Source: WHSO01 sp963732875 (GTDB lineage: Bacteria > Pseudomonadota > Alphaproteobacteria > SMXQ01). Taken from it: a DNA stretch of 64,000 nt. Positions 8,984 through 18,690 of the stretch are shown in pieces. The stretch covers positions 1,550,001 through 1,614,000 of the forward strand of contig CAVTBD010000002.1 in assembly GCA_963732875.1 (NCBI GenBank), read 5' to 3'. The notes under the pieces were generated by a model that saw only the letters and a list, made by a program, of their open reading frames with translations, did not search any database and had not been told where the DNA came from. The position numbers and the translations under genes are program-made. Each line of letters begins with the position of its first letter. Positions within the stretch are counted from its first letter, which is position 1.

Positions 8984-10435
8984 CTAGCCGAGAAGGCCCG
9001 CGACGTGCTGGAACCAGGCGACCAGCGGCGCGGGCAGATAGATCCCGGCGGTCAGCACCAGGGCCAGATGGGCGAACATCGGCGCATAGGACGCCTTGAC
9101 CGGCGCGGTGCCGCCTTTCGGCTCGCCGAACGCCAAGCCGTTGAGATGCAGCAGCAGGGCGCCGAAAGCGACCAGCAGGCCGAATACCAGCGGGATCGCC
9201 AGCAGCGGCTCCCGCGCGAAGGTGGAGCCGACCACCAGGAACTCGCTCATGAAGATACCGAAGGGCGGCAGTCCGACGATGGCAACGACGCCCACGACGA
9301 GGCTCCAGCCGAGCCAGGGATGGGTTTCCGTCAACCCGCCGATGTCGGCGATCTTCTGCGTGCCCTTGGCCTGGGCGACATGACCGACCGCGAAAAATAT
9401 CGCCGACTTGGTGAGGCTATGCATGACCATGTGCAGCAGTCCGGCGAAATTGGCCAGCGGTCCGCCCATGCCGAAGGCGAACACGATGATGCCCATGTGC
9501 TCGATCGACGAGTAGGCGAACATCCGCTTGATGTCCCGCCGCCGGTAGAGCATGAACGCGGCGAAGACCAGCGTGGTGAGGCCCATCGTCACCATCAGCG
9601 GTCCCGGCGCGATCGCACCGGGATTGGCCGCCAGCAGCAGCTTGAAACGGAGCACCGCGTAGAGCGCGACGTTGAGCAACAGGCCCGACAGCACGGCCGA
9701 GATCGGCGTCGGGCCTTCCGCGTGGGCGTCGGGCAGCCAAGCGTGGAGCGGTGCCAGGCCGACCTTGGTACCGTAGCCCAGCAGCAGAAACACGAAAGCC
9801 ACATTGAGGAGCGCCGGGTCGAATGCGGCGACGCGCGAGATCAGGGCGGTCCAGACCATCGCGTCGGGCCCCTCGCCCATGATCGGCCGTGCCGCCATGT
9901 AGACCAGGATCGTTCCGAACAGTGCGAACGCGATGCCCACGCTGCCGAGAATGAAATACTTCCAGGCAGCCTCCAGCGCCTCGTGGGTGCGGTAGATGCC
10001 AACCATGAGGACCGTGGTGAGCGTCGCGAGCTCGATCGCCACCCACATGAGGCCGATGTTGTTGGAGATCAGCGCCAGGTTCATCGCGAACATCAGGACC
10101 TGATACATGGCGTGATAGAACCGCAGATAGGTCGGTGTCAGCCGACCAATATCGAGCTCATGGGCGATGTAGCTTGCGCTGAAAACGCTGGTCGTGAAAC
10201 CGACGAAGGTGTTGATGACGATGAAGACGATGTTGAGGTCGTCGACCAGGAAATACTGTCCCGGTTGAGGACGCCCGGCAAACAGAAGCGAAACGGCCGC
10301 AAGCAGCGTCAGGAACGACGCCAGAACGTTCAGGCGGGCGGTCAGGCGGTAACTGGGCAGGAGAACAAGCAGCGCCGCGGTGCCGGCCGGTATCAGCAGA
10401 ATCGCGGCGACCGCGTAGAAGGAAAGCTGGCTCAT
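8984..10435 (-). CDS. hyfF: Hyf-type membrane antiporter-like subunit (NuoN/NuoM family)
   Basis: 483 residues, about 14 membrane helices. It shows the antiporter signatures of this family: a conserved Glu in VAIELATL, Lys/His in GTKVGLAPLHAWLPDAH, and PTPISAVLSGLLLN. Its start overlaps the end of hyfE by four bases (ATGA, 10432-10435) and its stop is five bases before hyfG, so it is translationally coupled in the operon. By analogy to complex I and FHL complexes it forms a proton or sodium path in the membrane arm. Confidence 0.88.
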   Translation of the reverse strand: MSQLSFYAVAAILLIPAGTAALLVLLPSYRLTARLNVLASFLTLLAAVSLLFAGRPQPGQYFLVDDLNIVFIVINTFVGFTTSVFSASYIAHELDIGRLTPTYLRFYHAMYQVLMFAMNLALISNNIGLMWVAIELATLTTVLMVGIYRTHEALEAAWKYFILGSVGIAFALFGTILVYMAARPIMGEGPDAMVWTALISRVAAFDPALLNVAFVFLLLGYGTKVGLAPLHAWLPDAHAEGPTPISAVLSGLLLNVALYAVLRFKLLLAANPGAIAPGPLMVTMGLTTLVFAAFMLYRRRDIKRMFAYSSIEHMGIIVFAFGMGGPLANFAGLLHMVMHSLTKSAIFFAVGHVAQAKGTQKIADIGGLTETHPWLGWSLVVGVVAIVGLPPFGIFMSEFLVVGSTFAREPLLAIPLVFGLLVAFGALLLHLNGLAFGEPKGGTAPVKASYAPMFAHLALVLTAGIYLPAPLVAWFQHVAGLLG

Positions 10436-11094
10436 TGCCGTTCTCCCCGGAAACGGTCGAGGGCGCGGACGTCCACCGTATCGAAGCGCTCCCGGATGCG
10501 GAACAGGAACACGCCGATGACGATGAACGCGATCAGGATCGAGAACGCCACGCTGATTTCGACCACGAGCGGCATCCCCTTCGCGCCGGTCGCCGCAAGG
10601 ACGAGGCCGTTTTCGAGGGACATGAATCCGACCACCTGGCTGACGGCATTACGGCGGGTGACCATCATCAGAAGACCCAGCAGCAGCACCGACAGCGCGA
10701 AGGCCAGATCCTCGCGGGCGAGAGGATCGGCCTCGGGCGTGACCCGCAGCATCACGACCATGGACAGCGCCACCAGCCCGATGCCGGCCAGCATCGTCGG
10801 GCCGATACCGACCACCGTCTCGATTTCGCGGTGGATGCCGAGCCGCTCGATGATGCGGTGCAGCGCCGTCGGGATGACGATGGCCTTGAAGATGAGTGCG
10901 ATCGCCGCCGTGATATAAAGGTGGGGCGCGTCCTGGATGGAGGCCTGCCACGCGACGGAGAGCGCGAGAACGAGCGCATGGAGGGCAAAGACGTTCAGCA
11001 GCGCATAGAGGCGATCCTGGTACAGCAGCACGAAGCTGACCAGGACCAGGCCGCCGGCGAGAAGATGCGCCACATCGAATGCAAGGCCGGCCAT
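10432..11094 (-). CDS. hyfE: Hyf-type membrane subunit (NuoK-like)
   Basis: 220 residues from ATG 11094, close to the size of E. coli HyfE. Six to seven hydrophobic helices; the C-terminal half with GFMSLENGLVLAA carries the NuoK-like buried glutamate. Its start overlaps the hyfC stop in a TGATG (11096-11092), and its end overlaps hyfF, showing tight operon packing. It is an integral part of the membrane arm. Confidence 0.85.
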   Translation of the reverse strand: MAGLAFDVAHLLAGGLVLVSFVLLYQDRLYALLNVFALHALVLALSVAWQASIQDAPHLYITAAIALIFKAIVIPTALHRIIERLGIHREIETVVGIGPTMLAGIGLVALSMVVMLRVTPEADPLAREDLAFALSVLLLGLLMMVTRRNAVSQVVGFMSLENGLVLAATGAKGMPLVVEISVAFSILIAFIVIGVFLFRIRERFDTVDVRALDRFRGERQ

Positions 11095-12041
11095 CACAGG
11101 CTCCGCGAGACAAACAGCAGCAACGTGCCGAGCAGGCCGAGCATGAGCGCGGCGCCGAGGAACTCCGGTACCCGGAACACGCGCATCTTGGCGATGACCG
11201 TCTCGAACAGCGCCAGCAGCACGCCGGCGACGGCGAGCTTGCAGAGCCAGGCGGCCCCGCCGATGGCGTAGGCAGCCGGCCCGCTGCCCGCGGCCGCGAG
11301 TCCCCAAGGCATGAACACGCTCGCAATCAGCGAGACGTAGAGGAGCAGCTTGAGCGAGGCGGCAAACTCGATCATGGCGAGATGACGGCCGGAATATTCC
11401 AGCACCATGGCCTCGTGGACCATGGTGAGCTCGAGGTGGGTCGCCGGGTTGTCGATCGGAATGCGCCCATTCTCGGCAATCGCGACCATGATCAAGGCGA
11501 CCAGCGCCATTCCGAGGGAAACGCGCAGGCCAACGGCCGGCGAACCCATGAAGGCGGCGACTGTCGAGAGCTGGGTCGAGCCGGCGACCAGCGCGAGACT
11601 GAAGACGATCAGGAGCATGGCCGGCTCGGCGAGCGAGGCGATCATGACCTCGCGGCTCGAGCCGAGGCCGCCGAAGCTGGTCCCGACGTCCATGCCGGCC
11701 AGCGCGAGGAAGAACCGGGCGCTGCCGAGCAGCGCGATGATGGCGATAAGGTCAGCCGTCCAGCTGAACAGCAGCCCCGTGGCGAAGGTCGGCACGAGCG
11801 CGACCGCGACCCAGGTGAACGCGAAGATCAGGTAGGGCGCGACCCGGAACAGCCACGAGGCACCGTCCGCGAGCACGACTTCCTTGCGCAGCAGACGCAG
11901 AAGATCGCGGTAAGGCTGGATCACGGACGGTCCGCGCCGACGCAGGAGCCGCGCCTTCAGCTTGCGCACGAAGCCGGTCAGCAGCGGCGCAAGCAGGAGC
12001 ACCAACGTCATTTGCACGCTCTGGACGAGCAGATCGGTCAT
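11094..12041 (-). CDS. hyfC: Hyf-type membrane linker subunit (NuoH-like)
   Basis: 315 residues from ATG 12041, the same size as E. coli HyfC. I chose this start because it overlaps the hyfB stop as TGATG (12043-12039); an in-frame ATG at 12050 is also possible. NuoH-family motifs are visible: RRRGPSVIQPYRDLLRL near the N-terminus and AENGRIPIDNPATHLELTMVHEAM, which carries the charged residues of the quinone-cavity region. The protein anchors the HyfG/HyfI module to the membrane arm. Confidence 0.87.
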   Translation of the reverse strand: MTDLLVQSVQMTLVLLLAPLLTGFVRKLKARLLRRRGPSVIQPYRDLLRLLRKEVVLADGASWLFRVAPYLIFAFTWVAVALVPTFATGLLFSWTADLIAIIALLGSARFFLALAGMDVGTSFGGLGSSREVMIASLAEPAMLLIVFSLALVAGSTQLSTVAAFMGSPAVGLRVSLGMALVALIMVAIAENGRIPIDNPATHLELTMVHEAMVLEYSGRHLAMIEFAASLKLLLYVSLIASVFMPWGLAAAGSGPAAYAIGGAAWLCKLAVAGVLLALFETVIAKMRVFRVPEFLGAALMLGLLGTLLLFVSRSL

Positions 12042-14054
12042 CACGGCCATATCGCAAGCACCAGGAGCAGGGCTATCAGCGCGAGGAGGACGAGACTCAG
12101 ATATCGCCGGATCGTCAGGAACTGCAGGTGGTTGAGCCGGGTCGCAGCAAAGCCGACCGCACCCGCGATCGGAGCGTAAAGCCAGTCCCAAACCAGGTCG
12201 CGCAGATCGACGACGAAGTATGCGGGCCGGAGCTCTCCCGGCTGCGGCATGTCCACCGTTTCGCGGGCGCGGAAGACCGTGGTGCCGAATACGCGCCGGA
12301 TCGGTTGCGCGAAGCTTCCCGCGGTATATTGCGTCATCGGACTCGGGTCGGGGAATCCACAATCCCAGGCCGGCACGCGACGCAGTGCGCGGGACGCAAA
12401 GCGGTGGACGACAAGGGCGGCCAGGGACGCAGAGAGCGCGATGAACAGGAACACGAGGAAACCGTTGTAGGAACTGCGTGCCTCGGCAATGGGCACGATC
12501 GACAGCCACCGAATGCCTGCCTGCGCCGTCATGTGTTCGCCGACCAGCGCGCGCGTCACGGGCGCGAGTCCGTCGATCACGAAGCCGGGCAGGATACCTG
12601 CGAGCAGGCACAGGAACGAGAGAACGAGCATGGCGCCGAGCGACGCTCGGTCCACTTCCCGCGCCGCCGCCGCCGCCGCCGTGCGCGGACGGCCGAGGAA
12701 AGTCACGCCGAAGGCCTTGACGAAACAGGCGGCGGCGAGCGCCGCGGACAAGCGCCAGCAGACCGCCGACCGCCGGTACCAGCAGCTTGAGGCCCCATTG
12801 CGGCAGTTCGGGGCTCTGCAGGATGGCCTGGAACGTCAGCCATTCGGAGACGAAGCCGTTGAGCGGCGGCAGCGCGGAAATCGCGGCGCAGCCCACCAGG
12901 AAGAAGAAGCTGGTCGCCGGCATGCGATGAACGAGGCCGCCCAGGTGCTCCATGTCGCGCTCGCCGGTCGCGGTCAGGACGGCGCCGGCGCCGAAGAACA
13001 AGAGGCTCTTGAACAGCGAGTGGTTGAGGACATGGAACAGCGCGGCGGTGAGCGCAAGCGCCGACGCAAGCCCCATGCCGTAGGCCTTGAAGGCGAGCGC
13101 AAGCCCCAGGCCGATGTAGATGATGCCGATGTTCTCGACCGTGTGATAGGCGAGCAGGCGCTTGAGATCATGCTGCATGAGGGCGTAGAGCACGCCGAGC
13201 ACGGCGGTTATCCCGCCGAGGAACAGCACCGTCATCCCGGACCACCAGGTCGCGCCGCCGAGCAGGTCGAACATGATCCGGACGAAGGCGTATATGGCGA
13301 CCTTGGTCATGACGCCGCTCATCAGCGCCGAGACGTGGCTCGGCGCCGCCGGATGGGCGAGCGGTAGCCAGACATGCAGCGGCACGATACCGGCCTTGGA
13401 GCCGGCACCCAGCAGCACCAGCGCCAGCACCAGCGCCACAACGAGCGGCGCATGAGCGGAACCGCGGATCGCAGCGAACCCGTAGCCGCCGTCGGTCCCG
13501 GCTAGCAGGCCGAAAGCCAGCAGCAAGGCGAGCGTGCCGAAGCTCGCCATGACCAGATAGACATACCCCGCGCGGGCGTTTCCGGCCTCCCGATGGTGCG
13601 CCATGACCAGCGCCCAGGAAGCGAGCGACATGAATTCCCACGACAGCAGATAGGAGAATGCGTCGTCCGCGAGGACGACCAGATTCATGCCCGCGAGAAA
13701 GGCCGCGAAGAACGGGAGGACGCGCGCCGGAACGGCCTCGTGCCGGCCGTAACCGAGGCCGTAAACACTGGCGACGGTGCCGCCGAGATTGACGACGACG
13801 AGGAAGAAGGCCGCAAGGGCGTCGAGGCGGAAATGCGCGCCGATCCACGGAATCCCGAGCGGCAGCGTCACCGCCGGTGCCGCGTCCGGATTCCCGAGCA
13901 GATGGCCGAGAGCGACCAGGAAGGCGATCGCGCTGGCGGCCGCGCTGGCACCGTACACAAGGTAGCCGGCCCGCGGCATTCGCGCCACGACGACGGCGAC
14001 GACCGCGGTTCCGAGCAGCGCGGCGACACACCAAAGTACGACAAGGACGGACAT
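12041..14054 (-). CDS. hyfB: Hyf-type membrane antiporter-like subunit (NuoL-like), interrupted by a +1 base
   Basis: From ATG 14054 the frame reads correctly through about residue 435 (motifs SWEFMSLASWALV and KAGIVPLHVWLPLAHPAAPSHVSALMSG) to LLVPAVGGLLAL and then degenerates. The family sequence resumes in another frame as SAALAAACFVKAFGVTF and runs to a stop at 12041. Removing one base around 12749-12751 gives a continuous 670-residue protein, matching E. coli HyfB in length and content. It is the first structural gene of the operon, 13 bases after the XRE regulator. Either the gene is a very recent pseudogene or the base is a sequencing error; the intact downstream coupling favours error. 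Confidence 0.82.
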
Positions 14055-14066
14055 CGTACGGCTTCT

Positions 14067-14399
14067 CTATTCGGCATCGCCCATGGACGGCGGCGCCTTT
14101 TCCGACGTCGCGGCGGTTTCCGGCATTTCGTCACCGGAAGCGGATATGGCGGGCGGCGCCTTCAGACGCACGCCGCGACCCCCGTTCTGACTTACGGCGC
14201 CGTCGGCGATCAACTCTATGCCCGCGGCATCGAGGGCCGAAACCAGCTTCATCAGCGAATCCACGTTACCGCGAATCACGCCGTCGCTGGCCTCCATCCG
14301 CTGGATCGTCGGTACCGACAGGCTCGACAATTCGGCCATCTTGCGCTGGTCGATTCCGAGAAGCGCCCGTGCCGCACGGAGCTGGGCAGCGGTGATCAC
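14067..14399 (-). CDS. XRE-family helix-turn-helix regulator
   Basis: 110 residues from a GTG start with AAGGA upstream. Residues 4-60 are a classic HTH_3/XRE fold: QLRAARALLGIDQRKMAELSS, then SVPTIQRMEAS as recognition helix. The tail (65-110) is low complexity. It lies 13 bases upstream of hyfB and is very likely the first gene of the same transcript, with an AT-rich promoter and a near-perfect inverted repeat directly upstream. It is therefore a good candidate for local regulator of the hyf-like operon. Confidence 0.8.
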   Translation of the reverse strand: MITAAQLRAARALLGIDQRKMAELSSLSVPTIQRMEASDGVIRGNVDSLMKLVSALDAAGIELIADGAVSQNGGRGVRLKAPPAISASGDEMPETAATSEKAPPSMGDAE

Positions 14400-14454
14400 C
14401 CTGCGAAATCCTTCGAGATATAAAATATTGTTTTTAAGATTTATAGCATTCTAA

Positions 14455-14494
14455 ATGATATATCAAGCATCATTCATACCGCTTGATACATCAT
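14455..14494. promoter_or_regulatory. Candidate operator: 14-bp inverted repeat before the XRE-hyf operon
   Basis: Arms at 14455-14468 (ATGATATATCAAGC) and 14481-14494 (GCTTGATACATCAT) are inverted with 13 of 14 matches and a 12-bp spacer. The inner TTGATA on the minus strand, followed at 15 bases by TATAAA (14440-14445), could be a -35/-10 pair, so a bound protein would cover the promoter. The AT-rich block contrasts with its surroundings. Confidence 0.5.
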
Positions 14495-14523
14495 CGGTGC
14501 CCGCGCCCGCCTGAACGGCGCCG

Positions 14524-17500
14524 TCACACTGCCTTTTCGCGCAGATCGAGATGGCGCAGGCAGCGGTCGATCCACTGGGCGGTGAGCCGTTCCTGGGCGC
14601 GGTTCTGGCCGAGTCGCTGGCGCAGCGCCGGAAAGTCCACCACGTCGAGCGGCTGGTCCTGGTTGAAGCACGAGAACACCACCGTGGTCTCGCCGGTCTC
14701 CGGGTCCACGTGGGGCTGCAGGCACTGGGCGCAGATCTCCTTCATCATGCACTGCATGGGCGAGTTGATCGAGGCGATCGCGGTGTGGCCGGGCTTGAGG
14801 AAGTCCTTGAGCACGGTGTGGCGCGCGCTGCCCACCGCCGCCATCATGCCGTCGGAGCCGATGGTGACGATGCGATCGACCGATTCGAGCGGAATCTCCG
14901 GCGCGCCCAGCGTGCCGTTGCCGTAGGCGGTGATGGCCTCGACGATGTTGCCAACGAAGCTGCGGTCCTGGGGCCGGTCGGGGGCGAAGCCTGGGCCCTC
15001 GTCGCAGCACCACACGATGACGTCTGCGGCGGCCTCGATCTCGGCGACCTTGTAGCGGTCCTGCATGGTCTTGTAGCCGGCGAAGTAGAGCACCTTCGAG
15101 CCCGCCGCGCGCAGCGCGCGGCCGATCGAGAACAGCACCGCGTTGCCGAGACCGCCGCCCGCGAGCAGCACGGTCTCGCCCTCCGGCGTCTCGGTGGGCG
15201 TGCCGGTCGGGCCCATCAGCACGACGCGCTCGCCCGGGCGCAGCAACGCGCACAGGTCGCTGGAGCCGCCCATCTCGAGGGCGATCACCGCGACCAGGCC
15301 CTGCTCGCGGTCGACCCACGCGCCGGTCATGGCGAGGCCCTCCATGGCGAGCACGGTATCTTCGGTGCGCGGCGCCAGCACCTCGTAGTTCTGCAACCGG
15401 TAGAATTGACCCGGACTGAATTCGCGCGCGGCGGCGGGCGCGTGCACCACCACCTCGACAATGGTGGGCGTGAGCCGGTTGACTTCCTTCACGGTTGCGA
15501 TCAGGTCCGTGCGCATGCGCGCCATCAGGTCCGCGGGTTTCACGGGCGTCGGCGCGCGCTGCGCCAGCACGCGCGACACCACGGGATAGCCCTGCTTGGC
15601 CGAGCCCATGGCCTTGACCACGTTGCCCGCGAACGAGGGATGCAGGTCGCCGAAGTAGCTGATCGCGCGCCCGTCGGGCTCGACCGAGGCGAGCACGCGC
15701 ACGGCGGAAGGTTTCGCCAGGTGCTCGACATCGGCGACACGGCCGTCTTCGGCGAGCGGCTGGAACCACTTGCCGTGAAGCTGGAAATGCCCCGGGATCT
15801 CGCGCGCGAGTACGGTATTGGGCTGGGTGCCGGCGGCCACCAGCACGGTGCGCGCGGGCAGTTCCACGATCTGGCCGGTATCGACGATGCGCCCGCCGTC
15901 GCCGGCCTCCATGCGCGCGAGCTTGAGCGCCTTCGCATGGCCGTAGGCGTCGATCTCGACGTCCACCGGCGATAAGCCCTCGGCGAAGCGGATGCCCTCC
16001 TCCAGCGCCTTCTCCACCTCCTCGTGGTTAAGCGTGTAGGACGGGCTGTCCACCATCCAGCGGCGGTAGGCGATGGTCGAGCCGCCCCAGGCGTTGAGCA
16101 GCTTGACGAGGTTGGGCTTGCGCTGTTCCCTGGCCGCCTTGTCGCGCTCGGCGCGGATGGCTCGCCCATGGGCGATGAACTCGTCGGCGATCTCGAGATC
16201 TTCCTTGCCCCAGGCGCGGCGCACGGCGGCCTCGCCGCGCTCGGCCACCAGGGTCTCGTAGCGCACGAGGAACTTCTCGACCTGCACCGGGTAATAGGCG
16301 AGCGCCTCGGTCGCGGTGTCGATGGCGGTAAGGCCGCCGCCGACCACCACCACGGGCAGGCGCACCTGCAGGTTGGCGATCGAGCTTTCCTTGGCGGCGC
16401 CCGTCAACTGCAGCGCCATCAGGAAGTCGGAGGCCGCGCGCACGCCGCGCGCGAGCCCGTTCTTCATGTTGAGGATGGTGGGCTTGCCCGCGCCCGCGCA
16501 CAACGCGATGTGGTCGAAGCCCGCCGCCAATGCCGATTCGACGGTGAGCGTGCCGCCGAAGCGCACGCCGCCGAACATGGCGAAGCGCGCCCGGCGCTCG
16601 AGGATGAGGCGCACCAGCTTGAGGAAGTTCTTGTTCCAGCGCACCGTGATGCCGTACTCGGCGACGCCGCCGAAGCCCGCCATCACGCGGTCGTCGAGGG
16701 ATTCGTAGAGCGCGTTGACGTCGCGGATCGGCGCGAAGGGCACGCGCGAACCGCCGAGCGCGACGCCGGCAATGTCCGCGTCGAGCGGCTCGATCTTGAG
16801 CCCGTCCACCGCGACCACCGCGTGGCCGTCGTTCATCAGGTGGTGCGAAAGCGTGAAGCCGGCCGGGCCGAGGCCCACCACCAGCACCTTGTAGCCGGTC
16901 TCGGGCTTCGGCAGCGGGCGCGCGAGGTTCATCGGGTTCCAGCGCGTCAGCAGCGCATAGATCTCGAAGCCCCAGGGCAGCTCCAGCACATCCTTGAGGG
17001 TGCGGGTCTCGATCTCGGGGATGTTGACCGGCTCCTGCTTCTGGTAGATGCACGACTTCATGCAGTCGTTGCAGATGCGGTGCCCGGTGGCGGCGACCAT
17101 CGGGTTGTCCACGACGACCACGGCGAGGCCCGCGATCGAGTGGCCCTCGGCCTTGAGCGAGTTAAGCTCGGAGATCTTCTCCTCGAGCGGGCAGCCCGCC
17201 AGCGTCACGCCGAAGGTCGACTTCTGGAACGCGCCGGTCTTGCGGTCCTTGAGGCCCTTCGCGCACGAATCCTTGCCCTGGTTGTGGCACCAGATGCAGT
17301 AGTTGGCCTGGTCGAGCGCATGGTTGAGGTCCATGCCCGGATCAGTCAGCGCGAAGCCCTCGCGGTGGCGCAGCGCATGGTGCGGATCGAGGCGGATCAT
17401 GCGCACGCCGTCCTTCACCTCGGTCTCGACCGGCACCAGGTTCATCATGTCGAGCTTGCGCGGGGTCTTGAACAGGACGCCCGACGCGAACCGCTTGCGG

Positions 17501-18024
17501 CCCATTGCCGAGAGCGTGGCCCAGGCGGCGAAGTCCTCGGCGAGCGCGAGCGGGTCGCCATTGGCGGCCTCGTCGGCGAGCCAGCCCTCGACCGCGCGCG
17601 CGAACGATTCCTCGGTGAGCGGGCCGATGGTCTTGGTGAGCCTGACTTCGAGGGTGGGCCCGTCGAGGGCTTCGGCCTCCTCGGGCTTGTACTTGCGCAC
17701 GGCGCGGCGCTGCACGAACAGACGTTTGACACGGTAAACCGGCGCCAGCGCGTCGTGGCGGGCGGCCAGCGCCGCCACGTCCTTCTCGATGCCGAACAGG
17801 CGGCCAATGAAATCTTCCAGATGCGGGCCGAGGTCGATCAGGAGCTGGCTCGCGTCCTTGTCGGCGAGCGCCGTCGGATCGGCGCGGCCGGCCATGAGCC
17901 GGTTATAGAGCTCCGCGTCTGCACCCTTGAGATGGTCGCAGAAGGCCCCGTCGACGCGGGCGAGTCCCGCGTTATCGTAAAGGTCGTCGAAGGTGAGGCC
18001 GAAGCCGAGGGCCAGATCCGTCAT
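14524..18024 (-). CDS. Large Fe-S flavoprotein: GltD-like FAD domain fused to ferredoxin-NADP reductase/PyrK-like module
   Basis: 1166 residues from ATG 18024. The N-terminal third carries cysteine clusters YCIWCHNQGKDSC and CNDCMKSC. It is followed by an FAD/NAD-binding region (KVLVVGLGPAGFTLSHHLM, later VVVVGGGLTAIDTATEAL) like the small subunit of glutamate synthase. The last 280 residues form a PyrK / ferredoxin-NADP-reductase module with FSPGQFYRLQN, a GGGLGNAVLFSIGRAL nucleotide site and a C-terminal CMMKEICAQC [2Fe-2S] motif. The order recalls an NfnA/NfnB fusion with an extra N-terminal domain. It lies about 100 bases downstream of siroheme synthase and sulfite/nitrite reductase, so electron supply to that reductase is the simplest role. 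Confidence 0.75.
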   Translation of the reverse strand: MTDLALGFGLTFDDLYDNAGLARVDGAFCDHLKGADAELYNRLMAGRADPTALADKDASQLLIDLGPHLEDFIGRLFGIEKDVAALAARHDALAPVYRVKRLFVQRRAVRKYKPEEAEALDGPTLEVRLTKTIGPLTEESFARAVEGWLADEAANGDPLALAEDFAAWATLSAMGRKRFASGVLFKTPRKLDMMNLVPVETEVKDGVRMIRLDPHHALRHREGFALTDPGMDLNHALDQANYCIWCHNQGKDSCAKGLKDRKTGAFQKSTFGVTLAGCPLEEKISELNSLKAEGHSIAGLAVVVVDNPMVAATGHRICNDCMKSCIYQKQEPVNIPEIETRTLKDVLELPWGFEIYALLTRWNPMNLARPLPKPETGYKVLVVGLGPAGFTLSHHLMNDGHAVVAVDGLKIEPLDADIAGVALGGSRVPFAPIRDVNALYESLDDRVMAGFGGVAEYGITVRWNKNFLKLVRLILERRARFAMFGGVRFGGTLTVESALAAGFDHIALCAGAGKPTILNMKNGLARGVRAASDFLMALQLTGAAKESSIANLQVRLPVVVVGGGLTAIDTATEALAYYPVQVEKFLVRYETLVAERGEAAVRRAWGKEDLEIADEFIAHGRAIRAERDKAAREQRKPNLVKLLNAWGGSTIAYRRWMVDSPSYTLNHEEVEKALEEGIRFAEGLSPVDVEIDAYGHAKALKLARMEAGDGGRIVDTGQIVELPARTVLVAAGTQPNTVLAREIPGHFQLHGKWFQPLAEDGRVADVEHLAKPSAVRVLASVEPDGRAISYFGDLHPSFAGNVVKAMGSAKQGYPVVSRVLAQRAPTPVKPADLMARMRTDLIATVKEVNRLTPTIVEVVVHAPAAAREFSPGQFYRLQNYEVLAPRTEDTVLAMEGLAMTGAWVDREQGLVAVIALEMGGSSDLCALLRPGERVVLMGPTGTPTETPEGETVLLAGGGLGNAVLFSIGRALRAAGSKVLYFAGYKTMQDRYKVAEIEAAADVIVWCCDEGPGFAPDRPQDRSFVGNIVEAITAYGNGTLGAPEIPLESVDRIVTIGSDGMMAAVGSARHTVLKDFLKPGHTAIASINSPMQCMMKEICAQCLQPHVDPETGETTVVFSCFNQDQPLDVVDFPALRQRLGQNRAQERLTAQWIDRCLRHLDLREKAV

Positions 18025-18121
18025 ACTCACGCAACCGTTTCCAACATGTCTGCAGGTCCGGACCGGGGCGGGTCCGGCGGGAGGGGTTCCTGGGATGCCA
18101 CCCTCGCCGGGTGGCCGTGTT

Positions 18122-18682
18122 TTAGTCGAACCAGCCCTGTCGGTCCAACCATTCGCGCGTGCGCCGGCGAAGCTCGCCGAAGCCGGCGCCCTCGGATTTC
18201 CAGCCGGCACGGGCCCTGGCCAGCGACTCGACACGTTCCGCCCATTCCGGGCCGAACCGGCGCTCCAGCCGTTCTCGGATCGCCACCGTGAGGCCGGGCC
18301 CCTTGCCGCCGGTCGAGACTGTCAGCAGGAGGTCGCCGCGGCGCACCACGGCGGGCACGTGGAAGTCCGACAGCGCGATCCGGTCCTCGACGTTCACGGG
18401 CACGTTGTGGGCGTGGGCGAGGTCGGCGAGGCCGGCGGCCACGCCGTCGTCGAGGCCGGTGACGAACATCAGGCAGGTGCCGCCGAGATCGCGTCCGTCG
18501 GGCAGGCGGCGCTCGAGTGCCTTGCCCGCGGCGGCGACCACGGCCGCGTCGGGCGCCTCGCAGAACACGCGGAGCCGTTCCGTGCCGGCGTCGCATAGCC
18601 ACACGACGCGGCGGGCGAGCGCGTCACCCGCACCCGCCACCACCACCGCCAGCCGTACCGGATCGAAGACGACGGGGATCAT
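18122..18682 (-). CDS. Precorrin-2 dehydrogenase / siroheme synthase N-terminal domain protein (CysG-B/Met8 type)
   Basis: 186 residues, lacking the methyltransferase half of full CysG, so it resembles the single-domain bifunctional dehydrogenase-ferrochelatase. Diagnostic motifs are a Rossmann start RLAVVVAGAGDALARRV and the segment VNVEDRIALSDFHVPAVVRRGDLLLTVSTGG, which includes the catalytic Asp of this family (in VEDR). It is 8 bases downstream of the siroheme-dependent reductase gene, which needs its product. The glycine motif is slightly degenerate (GAG for the usual GGG). Confidence 0.85.
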   Translation of the reverse strand: MIPVVFDPVRLAVVVAGAGDALARRVVWLCDAGTERLRVFCEAPDAAVVAAAGKALERRLPDGRDLGGTCLMFVTGLDDGVAAGLADLAHAHNVPVNVEDRIALSDFHVPAVVRRGDLLLTVSTGGKGPGLTVAIRERLERRFGPEWAERVESLARARAGWKSEGAGFGELRRRTREWLDRQGWFD

Positions 18683-18690
18683 GATCCCCT

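Noticed and set aside
6908..14054. A functional hydrogenase-4 or formate hydrogenlyase
   Set aside because: The large subunit lacks both nickel-ligand pairs, and no HyfA/HyfH ferredoxins, FdhF or Hyp maturation genes are near; H2 chemistry is not supported.
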